Shown: piece by piece, positions 16,684 through 26,387 of the stretch | Numbering within the stretch: position 1 is the first letter of the stretch | How the letters are laid out: each line of letters starts with the position of its first letter | From: Haloplanus sp. HW8-1 | GTDB lineage: Archaea > Halobacteriota > Halobacteria > Halobacteriales > Haloferacaceae | Assembly (NCBI RefSeq): GCF_023703795.1 | Contig: NZ_CP098518.1 | Span: 186,001 to 250,000 of the forward strand | Direction: 5' to 3' | Length of the DNA stretch: 64,000 nucleotides | Notes under the pieces: generated by a model | The model's database searches: none | What the model was told of the DNA's origin: nothing | What the model saw: the letters and a program-made list of their open reading frames with translations, nothing else | Made by a program: the position numbers and the translations under genes

Positions 16684-19200
16684 ATGAAACGCGGCCCCGA
16701 ACTGATCGTGACGGAGAAGGACAACGCCGCCCGCCGCATCGCGGACATCCTGAGCGGCGGCTCCGCGGAGGCCGAGCGGGTGAACGGCGTCAACGTCTAC
16801 AAGTGGGGCGGCAAGCGCTGCATCGGCCTGTCGGGTCACGTCGTCGGCGTCGACTTCCCCCCTGAGTACAGCGACTGGCGCGACGTGGAGCCGGTCGAAC
16901 TCGTGAGCGCGACGGTCGAAAAGCGGCCGACCCAGGAGAACATCGTCGCCGCACTCCGACGGCTGGCGCGAAACGCCTCCCGGGTTCAGATCGCGACCGA
17001 CTACGACCGCGAGGGCGAACTCATCGGCAAGGAGGCCTACGAACTCGTCCGCGAGGTGAACGAGGAGGCGCCCGTCGACCGGGTGCGCTTCTCCTCGATC
17101 ACCGACCGCGAGGTGACGGAGGCCTTCGCCGACCCGGACGACCTCGATTTCGACCTCGCGGCCGCCGGCGAGGCGCGTCAGATCGTCGACCTGATGTGGG
17201 GGGCGTCGCTCACGCGGTTTCTCTCCCTGTCGGCCCGGCAACTCGGCGACGACTTCATCTCCGTCGGTCGGGTACAGGGTCCGACGCTGAAACTGATCGT
17301 CGACCGCGAACGCGAGATCGACGCGTTCGACCCCGAGGACTACTGGGAGCTGTTTGCCGACCTCGCCGAGGACGACGAGTCGTTCGAGGCGCAGTACTTC
17401 TACCTCGACGACGACGGCAACGAGGCCGAACGCGTCTGGGACGAGGCGCAGGCCGACGCGGTCGACCGAACTCTCTCGGCGGCGTCGACGGCCACCGTCG
17501 ACGAGGTCCGCCGACGCACCCGGACCGACGATCCTCCCGCCCCGTTCAACACGACGCAGTTCATCCGCGCCGCGGGCGGTGTCGGCTACTCGGCCCAGCG
17601 CGCGATGAGCATCGCCGAGGACCTCTACACGGCGGGGTACATTACCTATCCCCGGACCGACAACACGGTGTACCCCGAGGATCTCGATCCGCGGGAACTG
17701 CTGGAGGCGCTGTCGGCCGGCCGGCAGTTCGGCGACGACGCCGCCACCCTGCTCGACGCCGGCGACATCACGCCCACCGAGGGCGACGAGGAGACAACCG
17801 ACCACCCGCCGATCCACCCGACCGACGAGCTTCCCTCCCCCTCGGATCTCTCCGAGGACGAATGGGAGGTGTACGAACTCGTCGTGCGACACTTCCTCGC
17901 CACCGTCGCCGACGCGGCGACCTGGGAGCATCTGCGCGTGGTCGCGAGCGTCGCCGGGGAGGACGAGGCGTGTTCTCTGAAGGCGAACGGCAAGCGTCTG
18001 GTCGACCCGGGCTATCACGCGGTCTACCCCTACCGCTCGGCGAGCGAGAACCACGTGCCGGACGTCGAGGAGGGCGAGGAACTCGCGGTGACGGCGACAC
18101 GGCTGGAGGCCAAGCAGACCCAGCCCCCGCGACGGTACGGCCAGTCCCGCCTCATCGAGACGATGGAGAAGATGGGAATCGGGACGAAGGCGACGCGCCA
18201 CGACGTGATCCAGAAGCTCTACGATCGGGGGTACATCGAGGGCGATCCGCCACGCCCCACCCGCCTGGCCCGCGGCGTCGTCGAGGCCTCCGAGGAGTTC
18301 GCGGACCTCATCGTCAGCGAAGAGATGACGGCGCAACTGGAGGCGGACATGCAGGCCATCGCCCGCGGCGAGGCGACGCTCTCCGAGGTGACCGACGAGT
18401 CCCGAGAGATCCTCGGACGCGTCTTCGACCGCCTCGAAGACTCACGGGAGGCGCTCGGCGATCACCTGCGCGAGTCGCTAAAAGCCGACAAGACCGTCGG
18501 CCCGTGTCCCGAATCGGATCACGACCTCGTGATCCGACGGAGCCACGACGGCTCGTACTTCGTCGGCTGTGACGGCTACCCCGACTGCGAGTACACCCTC
18601 CCGCTCCCCTCCACGGGCAAGCCGATCCTGCTCGATGACGCCTGCGGGGAACACGGCCTGCACGACGTGAAGATGCTCGCCGGCCGCAAGACGTTCGTCC
18701 ACGGCTGCCCGCTCTGTGCGGCCGAAGCGGCGGAGGAGGAACCGGACCTGGTCGTCGGTCCCTGTCCCGACTGTGGCGACGACCACGGCGGTGAACTTGC
18801 GGTCAAGCGCCTCCGTTCGGGTGGTCGGTTGGTCGGATGTACGCGCTATCCCGCCTGCGACTACTCTCTCCCCATGCCCCGCCGGGGCGAGGTCGAACTC
18901 ACCGACGACGTCTGTGCGGAACACGACCTCCCGGGACTCCGGATCACCTACGAGGAGTCGGAGCGAGAACCCTGGGAACTCGGCTGCCCGATCTGCAACT
19001 ACCGGGAGTATCAGGCCCGGCAGGCGGGGACGGAACTGGAGGCCATCGACGGCATCGGCGAGAAGACGGCCGAGAAACTGAACGACGCGGGCATCGAGGA
19101 CGTGGCCGGGCTGAAATCCGCCGAACCGGACGCGCTGGCAGACGAAATCGACGGCGTCGGCGAGGATACGGTCCGCAACTGGCAGGCCGACGCTGACTGA
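16684..19200 (+). CDS. topA: DNA topoisomerase I (type IA)
   Basis: 838 residues. The Toprim domain shows ELIVTEKDNAARRIA and the metal triad DYDREGE (Asp106-Glu112). The active-site tyrosine is Tyr322 in YITYPRTDN. The central gate region reads EARQIVDLMWGASLTRF and SVGRVQGPTLKLIVDRE. From about residue 600 there are Cys clusters of topoisomerase zinc fingers; the first (VGPCPESD) has lost one of its usual Cys. The C-terminus adds an HhH motif (IDGIGEKTAEKLNDAG). It relaxes negative supercoils. The HhH end resembles that of the protein two genes upstream. Confidence 0.94.
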   Translation: MKRGPELIVTEKDNAARRIADILSGGSAEAERVNGVNVYKWGGKRCIGLSGHVVGVDFPPEYSDWRDVEPVELVSATVEKRPTQENIVAALRRLARNASRVQIATDYDREGELIGKEAYELVREVNEEAPVDRVRFSSITDREVTEAFADPDDLDFDLAAAGEARQIVDLMWGASLTRFLSLSARQLGDDFISVGRVQGPTLKLIVDREREIDAFDPEDYWELFADLAEDDESFEAQYFYLDDDGNEAERVWDEAQADAVDRTLSAASTATVDEVRRRTRTDDPPAPFNTTQFIRAAGGVGYSAQRAMSIAEDLYTAGYITYPRTDNTVYPEDLDPRELLEALSAGRQFGDDAATLLDAGDITPTEGDEETTDHPPIHPTDELPSPSDLSEDEWEVYELVVRHFLATVADAATWEHLRVVASVAGEDEACSLKANGKRLVDPGYHAVYPYRSASENHVPDVEEGEELAVTATRLEAKQTQPPRRYGQSRLIETMEKMGIGTKATRHDVIQKLYDRGYIEGDPPRPTRLARGVVEASEEFADLIVSEEMTAQLEADMQAIARGEATLSEVTDESREILGRVFDRLEDSREALGDHLRESLKADKTVGPCPESDHDLVIRRSHDGSYFVGCDGYPDCEYTLPLPSTGKPILLDDACGEHGLHDVKMLAGRKTFVHGCPLCAAEAAEEEPDLVVGPCPDCGDDHGGELAVKRLRSGGRLVGCTRYPACDYSLPMPRRGEVELTDDVCAEHDLPGLRITYEESEREPWELGCPICNYREYQARQAGTELEAIDGIGEKTAEKLNDAGIEDVAGLKSAEPDALADEIDGVGEDTVRNWQADAD

Positions 19201-19219
19201 GCCGTCGGGAGTCGGACCC

Positions 19220-19226
19220 TTTTTAT
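19220..19226 (+). promoter_or_regulatory. TATA-like box for GGGP synthase
   Basis: TTTTTAT, about 28 bp before ATG 19252. Confidence 0.5.
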
Positions 19227-19251
19227 CGGATCCGCGGAGTAGACACCTGCA

Positions 19252-19965
19252 ATGACCACGCCGTGGGACGAGTGGGACCACGTCCTCAAGGTCGACCCCG
19301 ACAAGGACCTCGTCGCGGGCGAGACTTTCGAGGACGTCTGTGCCACCGGAACGGACGCCATCGAGATCGGTGGGACGACGGGCATGACCAAAGGGAAGAT
19401 GGAGACGGTCGTCGACGCCTGCGCGAAGTACGGCGTGCCGCTCTACCAGGAGCCGTCGAACCCGGCCGTCGTCATCGACGACGACGCACTCGACGGCTAC
19501 CTGATCCCGACGGTGTTCAACGCCGGCGACAGTTTCTGGGTCACCGGTGCCCACAAGGAGTGGGTCCGCATCGAGAACGGTCTCGACTGGAGTCGCACGC
19601 ATACGGAGGCGTACATCGTCCTCAACCCGGATTCGTCGGTCGCGGAGTACACCGACGCCGACTGCGACCAGTCGCCCGACGACGTGGCCGCCTACGCCGC
19701 CGTCGCGGAGAAACTGTTCGGCCAGGATATCGTCTACGTCGAGTACTCGGGGACGTTCGGCGATCCCGAAATCGTCGACGCCGCGAGCGACGCCCTCGAC
19801 GAGGCGACCCTCTTTTACGGTGGCGGCGTCGGCGACTACGACACCGCCCACGAGATGGGCCAGCATGCCGACGTGGTCGTCGTCGGTGACCTCCTCCACG
19901 ACGAGGGCTGTGACGCCGTCCGCGAGACCGTCGAGGGCGTCAAAGACGCCCACGCCGACGACTGA
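19252..19965 (+). CDS. Geranylgeranylglyceryl phosphate synthase
   Basis: 237 residues, a TIM-barrel prenyltransferase. Motifs: [53 protein letters not shown] and [13 protein letters not shown] (phosphate-binding). It joins geranylgeranyl diphosphate to sn-glycerol-1-phosphate, the first ether-bond step of archaeal lipids. It sits alone under its own promoter between topA and the enolase-superfamily gene. Confidence 0.94.
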   Translation: MTTPWDEWDHVLKVDPDKDLVAGETFEDVCATGTDAIEIGGTTGMTKGKMETVVDACAKYGVPLYQEPSNPAVVIDDDALDGYLIPTVFNAGDSFWVTGAHKEWVRIENGLDWSRTHTEAYIVLNPDSSVAEYTDADCDQSPDDVAAYAAVAEKLFGQDIVYVEYSGTFGDPEIVDAASDALDEATLFYGGGVGDYDTAHEMGQHADVVVVGDLLHDEGCDAVRETVEGVKDAHADD

Positions 19966-19977
19966 CCGCGCCCCGGG

Positions 19978-19983
19978 TTTTTA
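19978..19983 (+). promoter_or_regulatory. TATA-like box for the enolase-superfamily gene
   Basis: TTTTTA, 29 bp before ATG 20010. Confidence 0.45.
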
Positions 19984-20009
19984 CTCACCGCCCGCCGAAC
20001 CGACGGCCG

Positions 20010-21110
20010 ATGCAGATCACCGACGTACGGGTCGAGCGGATCGAGGTACCGCTGGAGCGACCGCTGGGCGTCTCGCGGGATCGATCGATGGACGTCCGCG
20101 GTGCTGCCTTCGTCGTCGTCGAGACGGACGCGGGGATCACGGGCCTCGGCGAGGGCGTCGGCCCGGAGTCGCACATCGTCGAGCACATCGTCGAGGAGAA
20201 GTACGCCCCGCGCCTGATCGGTGAGGACCCACTCGACATCGAGCGTCACTGGCAGGCGATGGTGACCGACGACGTGTACAAGGACCGCAAAGGACAGGGC
20301 CTCTCGGCCGCCAGCGGCGTCGACATCGCGCTCTGGGACGTCGCGGGCAAACACCACGGCGTCCCCGTCTACCGACTGCTCGGTGGCCCGGTCGACGGCG
20401 ACTTGAAACCGTACGCGAGCGATCTGTTCTGGCAGGACGCCGAGACGATGGCCGAGCGAGCGGGGTCGTACGTCGACCGCGGGTTCGCGGGCGTGAAGAC
20501 CCACCTCGGTCGCGGCATCGACGCCGACGAGGAGCGCGTGGCGGCGATGCGCGACGCCATCGGCGACGCCGCCCTGATGGTCGACATGAACTGCGGATAC
20601 GACCGACCAGACGCGCGCCGGGTCGGCCGGATGCTCGCGGAGTACGACGTCTACTGGTACGAGGAGCCGCTGTCGCCGTACGACGTGGACGGACTGGCGG
20701 GCCTCCGGGACGAACTCTCGGTACCCATCGCCGCCGGCGAGAACGAGTACACGAAGTGGGGCTTTCACGACCTCTTCGCGGCCGACGCCGTCGACTACGC
20801 GATGCCCGACGTGATGCGCTGTGGCGGCATCACGGAGGCGACGAAGATCTGTACGCTCGCGGAGACGTACGGCACGGTCGTCACCCCCCACTGTTTCACC
20901 ACTGGCGTCGGCCTCGCGGCGACCATGCACGTGATGGCGGCGTCGCCGGCCTGCGAGTGGCTGGAGTTCGATCCCACCGACTTCCCGGTGTACGGGTCGC
21001 TGTTCGAGACGCCGCCGGAACTCGACGACGGGCGGATCGCCTTGCCCGAGGACCCCGGCCTCGGTGTCTCCCTCGATGAGGACGTGATCGGGGCGTTCCG
21101 CGTGGAGTAA
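20010..21110 (+). CDS. Mandelate racemase/muconate-lactonizing enzyme family protein
   Basis: 366 residues with the N-terminal capping domain and C-terminal barrel of the enolase superfamily. Likely catalytic residues: Lys163 and His165 in GVKTHLG (the KxK position reads K-T-H), metal ligands Asp192, Glu218 and Glu244, and His294 in [11 protein letters not shown]. It abstracts the alpha proton of a carboxylate; typical outcomes are racemisation or sugar-acid dehydration, but the substrate is not evident. No sugar-catabolism operon surrounds it. Confidence 0.85.
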   Translation: MQITDVRVERIEVPLERPLGVSRDRSMDVRGAAFVVVETDAGITGLGEGVGPESHIVEHIVEEKYAPRLIGEDPLDIERHWQAMVTDDVYKDRKGQGLSAASGVDIALWDVAGKHHGVPVYRLLGGPVDGDLKPYASDLFWQDAETMAERAGSYVDRGFAGVKTHLGRGIDADEERVAAMRDAIGDAALMVDMNCGYDRPDARRVGRMLAEYDVYWYEEPLSPYDVDGLAGLRDELSVPIAAGENEYTKWGFHDLFAADAVDYAMPDVMRCGGITEATKICTLAETYGTVVTPHCFTTGVGLAATMHVMAASPACEWLEFDPTDFPVYGSLFETPPELDDGRIALPEDPGLGVSLDEDVIGAFRVE

Positions 21111-21120
21111 AACGGTCGCG

Positions 21121-21126
21121 TTTAAG
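21121..21126 (+). promoter_or_regulatory. TATA-like box for aspS
   Basis: TTTAAG, centred about 28 bp before ATG 21151. It favours that ATG over the in-frame GTG at 21145. Confidence 0.5.
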
Positions 21127-21150
21127 GCGCGGGCACCGATACGGGTGGAT

Positions 21151-22452
21151 ATGGAACACCGAACCCACGCGGCCGACGTCGCCGCCGGCGAGACGGCAAC
21201 GGTCGCCGGCTGGGTCCACGAGATTCGGGACCTCGGTGGCATCGCCTTCCTGATTCTCCGGGACAGAACCGGCAAGCTCCAGATCAAATTCGAGAAAGAC
21301 GAGATGGACGACGGACTGGTCGAGACGGGTCTCGGCGTCCACCGCGAGAGCGTCGTCTCGGTTTCCGGTGCCGTCGAGGAGGAACCACGCGCGCCGACGG
21401 GCCTGGAGATGGTGCCCGACTCGGTCGAGGTGCTGGCTGAGGCGGACCCCGAACTCCCCCTCGATCCTTCGGGGAAGGTCGACGCCGAACTGCCGACGCG
21501 GCTGGACAACCGGACGCTCGACCTCCGCAAGCCCGAGGTGAAGGCCATCTTCGAGATCCGGAGCGAGATCCTGCGTTCGGTCCGGGAGTACTTCCGCTCG
21601 GTCGGTTCGACGGAGATCAACACGCCGAAGATAGTCGCCACCGGTACTGAGGGCGGCACCGAACTCTTCCCGATCACCTACTTCGGGAAGGAGGCGTTCA
21701 TGAACCAGTCGCCACAGCTGTTCAAACAGTTGATGGTCGGCAGCGGTCTCGAACGCGTCTTCGAGATCGGCCCCATCTTCCGGGCCGAGGAGCACAACAC
21801 GCCCCGGCACCTCAACGAGGCGACGATGATCGACTTCGAGTCGGCGTTCGTCGACCACCACGAGGCGATGGACGTCTGTGAGGGGACCCTCAAGGCGGCC
21901 TACGCGGGCGTCGCCGAGAACTGCGAGGCGGAACTGGACCTCCTCGGCTACGAGGACTTCGAGGCGCCGGACGAGGACTTCCCGCGACTCACCTACGAGG
22001 AGGCCATCGAGCGGGTCAACGCCACGGGCGAACTCGACGAGCAACTCGTCTGGGGCGACGACCTGTCAACCGAGGCCGAGAAGGCGCTCGGTTCGGACGT
22101 CGGCGGTCACTACTTCATCACCGACTGGCCCTCCGAGATCAAGCCGTTCTACATCCAGGACTACGACGACGACCCGCAGCTGTCGAAGGGGTTCGACCTG
22201 ATGCATCCGCGGATGGAACTCGTCTCGGGGGGACAGCGCGAACACCGCTACGACGAACTCGTCGCCGGCTTCGAACAGCAGGGGCTCGATCCCGAGCAGT
22301 TCGACTACTACACCCGCATGTTCAAATACGGGATGCCGCCCCACGCCGGGTGGGCCTACGGCGTCGAACGCCTCGTGATGACGATGCTGGGGCTGGACAA
22401 CATCCGCGAGGCGGTGTTGTTCCCGCGAGACAGGCAGCGTCTGAGCCCGTAG
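21151..22452 (+). CDS. aspS: Aspartyl-tRNA synthetase (archaeal type)
   Basis: 433 residues, class II synthetase. The N-terminal OB fold binds the anticodon ([20 protein letters not shown]). Motif 2 is [20 protein letters not shown] and motif 3 is [20 protein letters not shown]. It is the short archaeal/eukaryal form, without the bacterial insertion domain. It charges tRNA-Asp, and could also charge tRNA-Asn if it is the non-discriminating kind that feeds GatCAB (gatB is 7 kb upstream). Confidence 0.95.
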   Translation: MEHRTHAADVAAGETATVAGWVHEIRDLGGIAFLILRDRTGKLQIKFEKDEMDDGLVETGLGVHRESVVSVSGAVEEEPRAPTGLEMVPDSVEVLAEADPELPLDPSGKVDAELPTRLDNRTLDLRKPEVKAIFEIRSEILRSVREYFRSVGSTEINTPKIVATGTEGGTELFPITYFGKEAFMNQSPQLFKQLMVGSGLERVFEIGPIFRAEEHNTPRHLNEATMIDFESAFVDHHEAMDVCEGTLKAAYAGVAENCEAELDLLGYEDFEAPDEDFPRLTYEEAIERVNATGELDEQLVWGDDLSTEAEKALGSDVGGHYFITDWPSEIKPFYIQDYDDDPQLSKGFDLMHPRMELVSGGQREHRYDELVAGFEQQGLDPEQFDYYTRMFKYGMPPHAGWAYGVERLVMTMLGLDNIREAVLFPRDRQRLSP

Positions 22453-22542
22453 GGCGAAGACGATCCTGTCGAGCGGGTGCAGGGAACGAGCGGAGCGACG
22501 TGACCGTATACCGGGCGCCTCGACGGCCCCGTTCCGACAGGG

Positions 22543-22548
22543 CTTAAC
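22543..22548 (+). promoter_or_regulatory. TATA-like box for pantoate kinase
   Basis: CTTAAC, 28 bp before ATG 22573. Confidence 0.45.
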
Positions 22549-22572
22549 GACTCCCCGTCTACCGTCGGAGAC

Positions 22573-23439
22573 ATGAGCGAGCAGTCACGGGCCGACGGCG
22601 CGGCCGCGTTCGTCCCCGGTCACGTCACCGGCTTTTTCAGCCCTTCTCCCAACGACGACCCGGCGCGTGCCGGATCGCGGGGGGCCGGGCTGACCCTCTC
22701 GGACGGCGTCCGGGTGGCGGTGCGGCCGGTCGACGGCCACGGTGCCTCCCGGATCGCCCTCGACGGCGAGGGGCTCTCGATGGCGGCCGTCGAGACGGTG
22801 CTGGAGGGGTTGGGAGTGGCCGATCGGGCGCGGGTCGTCGCGGAGAGCGACCTTCCCCTCGGGACGGGCTTCGGCGTCTCGGGGGCGATGGCGCTCGGGA
22901 CGGCGCTCGCGGCGAACAGGGCCTTCGACCGGGAGCGGTCGGCGAACGCGCTCGTGACCCTCGCCCACCGGGCCGAGGTGGTCGCGGGGACGGGGCTCGG
23001 CGACGTGGTCGCCCAGGCCCGCGGCGGGGTACCGATCCGCCTCGCCCCCGGTGCGCCGGTACACGGGCGGCTGGACGCCGTGCCGGACCGGGCACGCGTC
23101 GAGTATCTCTCCCTCGGCGACCTCTCGACGACGGACGTTCTCGCCGGCGATACCGACCGACTGGCCGTCGCCGGCGAGGACGCCCTGTCGCGACTGCTCG
23201 ACCGGCCGACGCTCCCGACGCTGCTTTCCGAATCCCGCCGTTTCGCCGGCGAGACGGGGCTGGTGACCGACCGGCTCGCGGACGTGCTCGCCGCCGTCGA
23301 CGACGCCGGCGGCCGTGCCTCGATGGCGATGCTCGGGGAGACGGTGTTCGCGCTCGGATCGGGACTCACGGACGCCGGCTACGACGTGTCGGCCTGTCGG
23401 ATCTGTGACGCCGGCGCCCACCTCGTGGCCCGTGACTGA
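22573..23439 (+). CDS. Pantoate kinase (GHMP family)
   Basis: 288 residues. AFVPGHVTGFFSPSP near the N-terminus and the GHMP phosphate loop DLPLGTGFGVSGAMALG (about 96-112) identify the archaeal pantoate kinase. It phosphorylates pantoate to 4-phosphopantoate, the first half of the archaeal bypass of pantothenate in CoA synthesis. The next gene carries out the second step, which makes the assignment firm. Confidence 0.9.
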   Translation: MSEQSRADGAAAFVPGHVTGFFSPSPNDDPARAGSRGAGLTLSDGVRVAVRPVDGHGASRIALDGEGLSMAAVETVLEGLGVADRARVVAESDLPLGTGFGVSGAMALGTALAANRAFDRERSANALVTLAHRAEVVAGTGLGDVVAQARGGVPIRLAPGAPVHGRLDAVPDRARVEYLSLGDLSTTDVLAGDTDRLAVAGEDALSRLLDRPTLPTLLSESRRFAGETGLVTDRLADVLAAVDDAGGRASMAMLGETVFALGSGLTDAGYDVSACRICDAGAHLVARD

Positions 23440-23447
23440 CCGGGGCG

Positions 23448-23453
23448 TTTTTA
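23448..23453 (+). promoter_or_regulatory. TATA-like box for phosphopantothenate synthetase
   Basis: TTTTTA, 27 bp before ATG 23478, so the second CoA gene probably has its own leaderless start. Confidence 0.5.
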
Positions 23454-23477
23454 TCCGGGCCAGCGCATCGGTCGCGC

Positions 23478-24257
23478 ATGGGCGAGGTCGAGATTCCCGA
23501 GGACCACCCCCGTCACGACTCGCTGGTGACCCGTCACCGGATCGAGGCGGGCGTCGAGAAGGGCATCACCAGCAGACAGGGACTCATCGCACAGGGTCGC
23601 GGGGAGGCCTTCGACTACCTCCTCGGGGAGCGGACCCTCCCCTCGGCGGACGCGGCGGCGCGCGCGGCGGCCGCACATCTCCTGCTCGCCGACCATCCGG
23701 TCCTCTCGGTGAACGGGAACGCGGCGGCGCTCGTGCCGGCGGAACTGGTTGCGCTCGCCGACGCCGCCGGCGCGGATCTGGAGGTGAACCTGTTCAACCG
23801 AACCGACGAGCGGATGCGGGCCATCGCCGACCACCTCCGCGACCACGGGGCGACGGCGGTGAAGGGACTGGCCGCGGACGCCCGCATCCCGAACCTCGAT
23901 CACGAGCGTGCGAAGGTGGACGCCGACGGCATCGCCGACGCGGACGTGGTGCTGGTTCCGCTGGAGGACGGCGACCGCGCCGCGGCGCTGGCCGACCTCG
24001 GGAAGGTCGAAATCGTGATCGACCTCAACCCACTGTCGCGGTCGGCACGGGTGGCCGACGTCCCGATCGTCGACAACATCCTGCGGGCGATCCCGGCGAT
24101 CACGGCCCACGCCCGCGACTTGGCGGACGCCGACCGCGCCACTCTCGAACGGATCGTCGCCGACTTCGACCCCGAGGCGACACTCGACGCCGCGGAACGG
24201 ACCATCCGGGAGGGCGACTTAGACGAGAGCGCCGATCGACCCTCTCGGGTCGGATGA
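23478..24257 (+). CDS. 4-phosphopantoate--beta-alanine ligase (phosphopantothenate synthetase)
   Basis: 259 residues. PEDHPRHDSLVTRHRIEAGV, ITSRQGLIAQGRGEAFDYLL and EVNLFNRTDERMRAIADHL match the archaeal phosphopantothenate synthetase. It joins 4-phosphopantoate and beta-alanine with ATP. The near end ITAHARDLADADRATLERIV is typical. It follows pantoate kinase by 38 bp and together they complete the archaeal phosphopantothenate route. Confidence 0.92.
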   Translation: MGEVEIPEDHPRHDSLVTRHRIEAGVEKGITSRQGLIAQGRGEAFDYLLGERTLPSADAAARAAAAHLLLADHPVLSVNGNAAALVPAELVALADAAGADLEVNLFNRTDERMRAIADHLRDHGATAVKGLAADARIPNLDHERAKVDADGIADADVVLVPLEDGDRAAALADLGKVEIVIDLNPLSRSARVADVPIVDNILRAIPAITAHARDLADADRATLERIVADFDPEATLDAAERTIREGDLDESADRPSRVG

Positions 24258-24291
24258 GCCGCCGGGGACGTTCTAAGTCGTCGGCGACGAT

Positions 24292-24306
24292 CCGGCGGTT
24301 CGCCGG
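24292..24306. repeat. Perfect GC-rich inverted repeat between convergent genes
   Basis: CCGGCG-GTT-CGCCGG could fold into a tight hairpin in the 82-bp gap between two converging genes. It lacks a following T-run, so a terminator role is only a guess. Confidence 0.25.
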
Positions 24307-24339
24307 CTCCCGACTCCTCCCGTGAATCGTGCTGTTGCG

Positions 24340-25500
24340 CTACCGGGCGTCGTCGATGGCGCGTTCGAGGCGGTCGAAGCCGGTTTCGAGTCGGTCGAGG
24401 CTGTTGGCGAAACTCAGGCGGAGCCAGCCGGTGCCCGCTTCGCCGAAGCCGTCGCCGGGAGCGAGGACGACGCCGTACTCCCGGAGGAGGTGTTCGGCCA
24501 TCTCGAGGCTCGTCCCCGGCAAATCCGGATCGAGGAAGGCGTAGAACGCGCCCTCCGGTCGGGGGCAGGCCAGGCCGTCGATGTCGGCGACGCGGTCGAC
24601 GACGTAATCGCGTCGCTCGCGGAAGGCGTCGTACATCTCCTCGGCGGCGTCCTGGGGACCGGTCAGCGCTGCGAGCGCGGCGTGTTGGCTCACGCTCGGC
24701 GCACACGAGGTGGTCGATTCGTGGATCTTCGTCGCCTGATCGACGATGTCGGTCGTCCCCGCGAGCCACCCGACCCGCCACCCGGTCATGGCGTAGCGCT
24801 TCGAACAGGAGTTGACCGTGAGGACGTTCTCGGGGTTGCCCGTCATCGCGGCGACGCTCCGGGGATCGTCCTCGTAGGAGAGGCCGAGGTACACCTCGTC
24901 GGCGACGACGTAGGCGTCGTGGTCCGCGGCGGCGTCGACGACGGCGCGGACCGTCTCGGGGTCATACGTCCGCCCGGTGGGGTTGTTCGGCGAACAGAGG
25001 ATCACCAGCGCCGTGTCGGGGCCGATGGCGTCGACGAGACGGTCGGCGTTGAGGTCGAACCCCGACTCCGCGGGCATGGGAACTGGCGCGGGGACCCCGT
25101 CGGCCAGTCGCGCTTGGACCCAGTAGTTGGGGAAGCCGGGCGTCGGGAAGACCACCTCGTCGCCGGCCGAGACGGTACAGAGCGCCGCGAGGTGGAGCGC
25201 CTCCATCCCGCCCGTGGTGACGATCACCTCGTCGGGGTCGACCCGAGTGCCGTAGTCCCTCGCCATGTGGTCGGCGATAGCATCGCGGAGCGCCGGGTTG
25301 CCGGCGTTGGTGGTGTAACTGGTGTGGCCGTCCCGTGCCGCCCTGCAGGCGGCGTCGGTGACGTGTGTGGGCGTGTCGAAGTCCGGGATGCCCACCTCCA
25401 GTCGCACGAGGTCGTCGTCGACTTCCTCCGCGATGTCGAACATGTAGCGGATGCTGGACCGCTCGACTGAACGCACGCGGTCGGTCGGACCGAGGGTCAT
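24340..25500 (-). CDS. PLP-dependent aminotransferase (class I/II)
   Basis: 386 residues, fold type I. The PLP lysine lies in VNSCSKRYAMTGWRVGW; other anchors are TTGGMEALHLAALCTVSAGD, LCSPNNPTGRTYDPE and VVADEVYLGLSY. It probably moves an amino group between an aromatic, alanine or aspartate-type donor and a keto acid; the substrate cannot be read from sequence. ATG 25500 (MTLGPTDRV) is preferred over the 25572 start, which adds a Pro-rich tail. Confidence 0.88.
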   Translation of the reverse strand: MTLGPTDRVRSVERSSIRYMFDIAEEVDDDLVRLEVGIPDFDTPTHVTDAACRAARDGHTSYTTNAGNPALRDAIADHMARDYGTRVDPDEVIVTTGGMEALHLAALCTVSAGDEVVFPTPGFPNYWVQARLADGVPAPVPMPAESGFDLNADRLVDAIGPDTALVILCSPNNPTGRTYDPETVRAVVDAAADHDAYVVADEVYLGLSYEDDPRSVAAMTGNPENVLTVNSCSKRYAMTGWRVGWLAGTTDIVDQATKIHESTTSCAPSVSQHAALAALTGPQDAAEEMYDAFRERRDYVVDRVADIDGLACPRPEGAFYAFLDPDLPGTSLEMAEHLLREYGVVLAPGDGFGEAGTGWLRLSFANSLDRLETGFDRLERAIDDAR

Positions 25501-25578
25501 AGTCGGGGGTGGCCCGGTGGGAGCAAAAGGAGTTCGGTCCCCGGTAGGTACATTCCGCCGCGGATCGATCACACTCCC

Positions 25579-26334
25579 GTGTCACTCCGACCGTACTTTT
25601 TCGGTGTCTACCACTGGCGCGAACGACTCGCTCGGATCGCCGCCGCGTCGGCCCTCGTCGCGGCCGCTATCGTCGCTTTCCGCCGCGGCGGGCGGACGCT
25701 CCGTGCCGTCGCCGTGGGGATCGGCACCGGCGCGCTCTACCGCGGTGGCGACGCGACACGCCGTCTCCTCTCGCCCCCGCCGTGGGCACTCGACCGGCCG
25801 AAGTACGACGCCCTCGGCTCGATCCTCCGGATCGACGACGCCGACCGCATCCTCGACGTGGGGTGTGGCACCGGCCGGTCGCTGGTGGGACTGGCGCCAC
25901 ACCTGCCCGACGACTGCGAGGTGGTCGGCTGCGACGTCTTCGACGACCGGGTGATCCTCGGCAACGGGCCGCGACTGGCGCGGTACAACGGCGCCCGCGC
26001 CGGCCTCGCGGTGTCGCCGGTGGCGGGCGACGCCTCGCGACTCCCCTTCGGTGACGAGGCGTTCGACGCCGTCACCGCCAGTCGGGTCCTCCACGACGTC
26101 CCCGAGGAGCATCGGGACGCGGCGTTCGCGGAACTCCGTCGGGTGTGTGCCGACGATGGGACCGTCGGACTGCTCGAACTGCCGGTCACGCCCGACGGGA
26201 TCGACGATCACGAGGCGTACTGGCGGGGACGTCTCGACGACGCGGGGTTGGTCGTCGAACGGGTGGCGACCGTCGCACGGCCGACCCGCGAGGGGACCTA
26301 CGTCGCGATCGTGGCGACGCCCGGGAGGACGTGA
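25579..26334 (+). CDS. Membrane-associated class I SAM-dependent methyltransferase
   Basis: 251 residues from GTG 25579. Two hydrophobic stretches near residues 15-32 and 41-56 may anchor the protein, followed by a catalytic domain with SAM motif I ILDVGCGTGRSLVGLAPHL, an acidic loop (VVGCDVFDD) and GDASRLPFGDEAFDAVTASR. The target is unknown; small-molecule or lipid/quinone methylation would fit. It is divergent from the aminotransferase with about 78 bp between starts. Confidence 0.8.
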   Translation: MSLRPYFFGVYHWRERLARIAAASALVAAAIVAFRRGGRTLRAVAVGIGTGALYRGGDATRRLLSPPPWALDRPKYDALGSILRIDDADRILDVGCGTGRSLVGLAPHLPDDCEVVGCDVFDDRVILGNGPRLARYNGARAGLAVSPVAGDASRLPFGDEAFDAVTASRVLHDVPEEHRDAAFAELRRVCADDGTVGLLELPVTPDGIDDHEAYWRGRLDDAGLVVERVATVARPTREGTYVAIVATPGRT

Positions 26335-26357
26335 TCGGCACGCCCGGAACCGGCGGG

Positions 26358-26363
26358 CTTTAG
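26358..26363 (+). promoter_or_regulatory. TATA-like box for metG
   Basis: CTTTAG, 28 bp before ATG 26388, favouring that start over ATG 26370. Confidence 0.45.
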
Positions 26364-26387
26364 GGGTCCATGCTCCAGAGGACACGT

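Noticed and set aside
24292-24306. GC-rich hairpin as a bacterial-type terminator
   Set aside because: There is no T-run after the stem, and archaeal termination relies on T-rich tracts; kept only as a low-confidence repeat.
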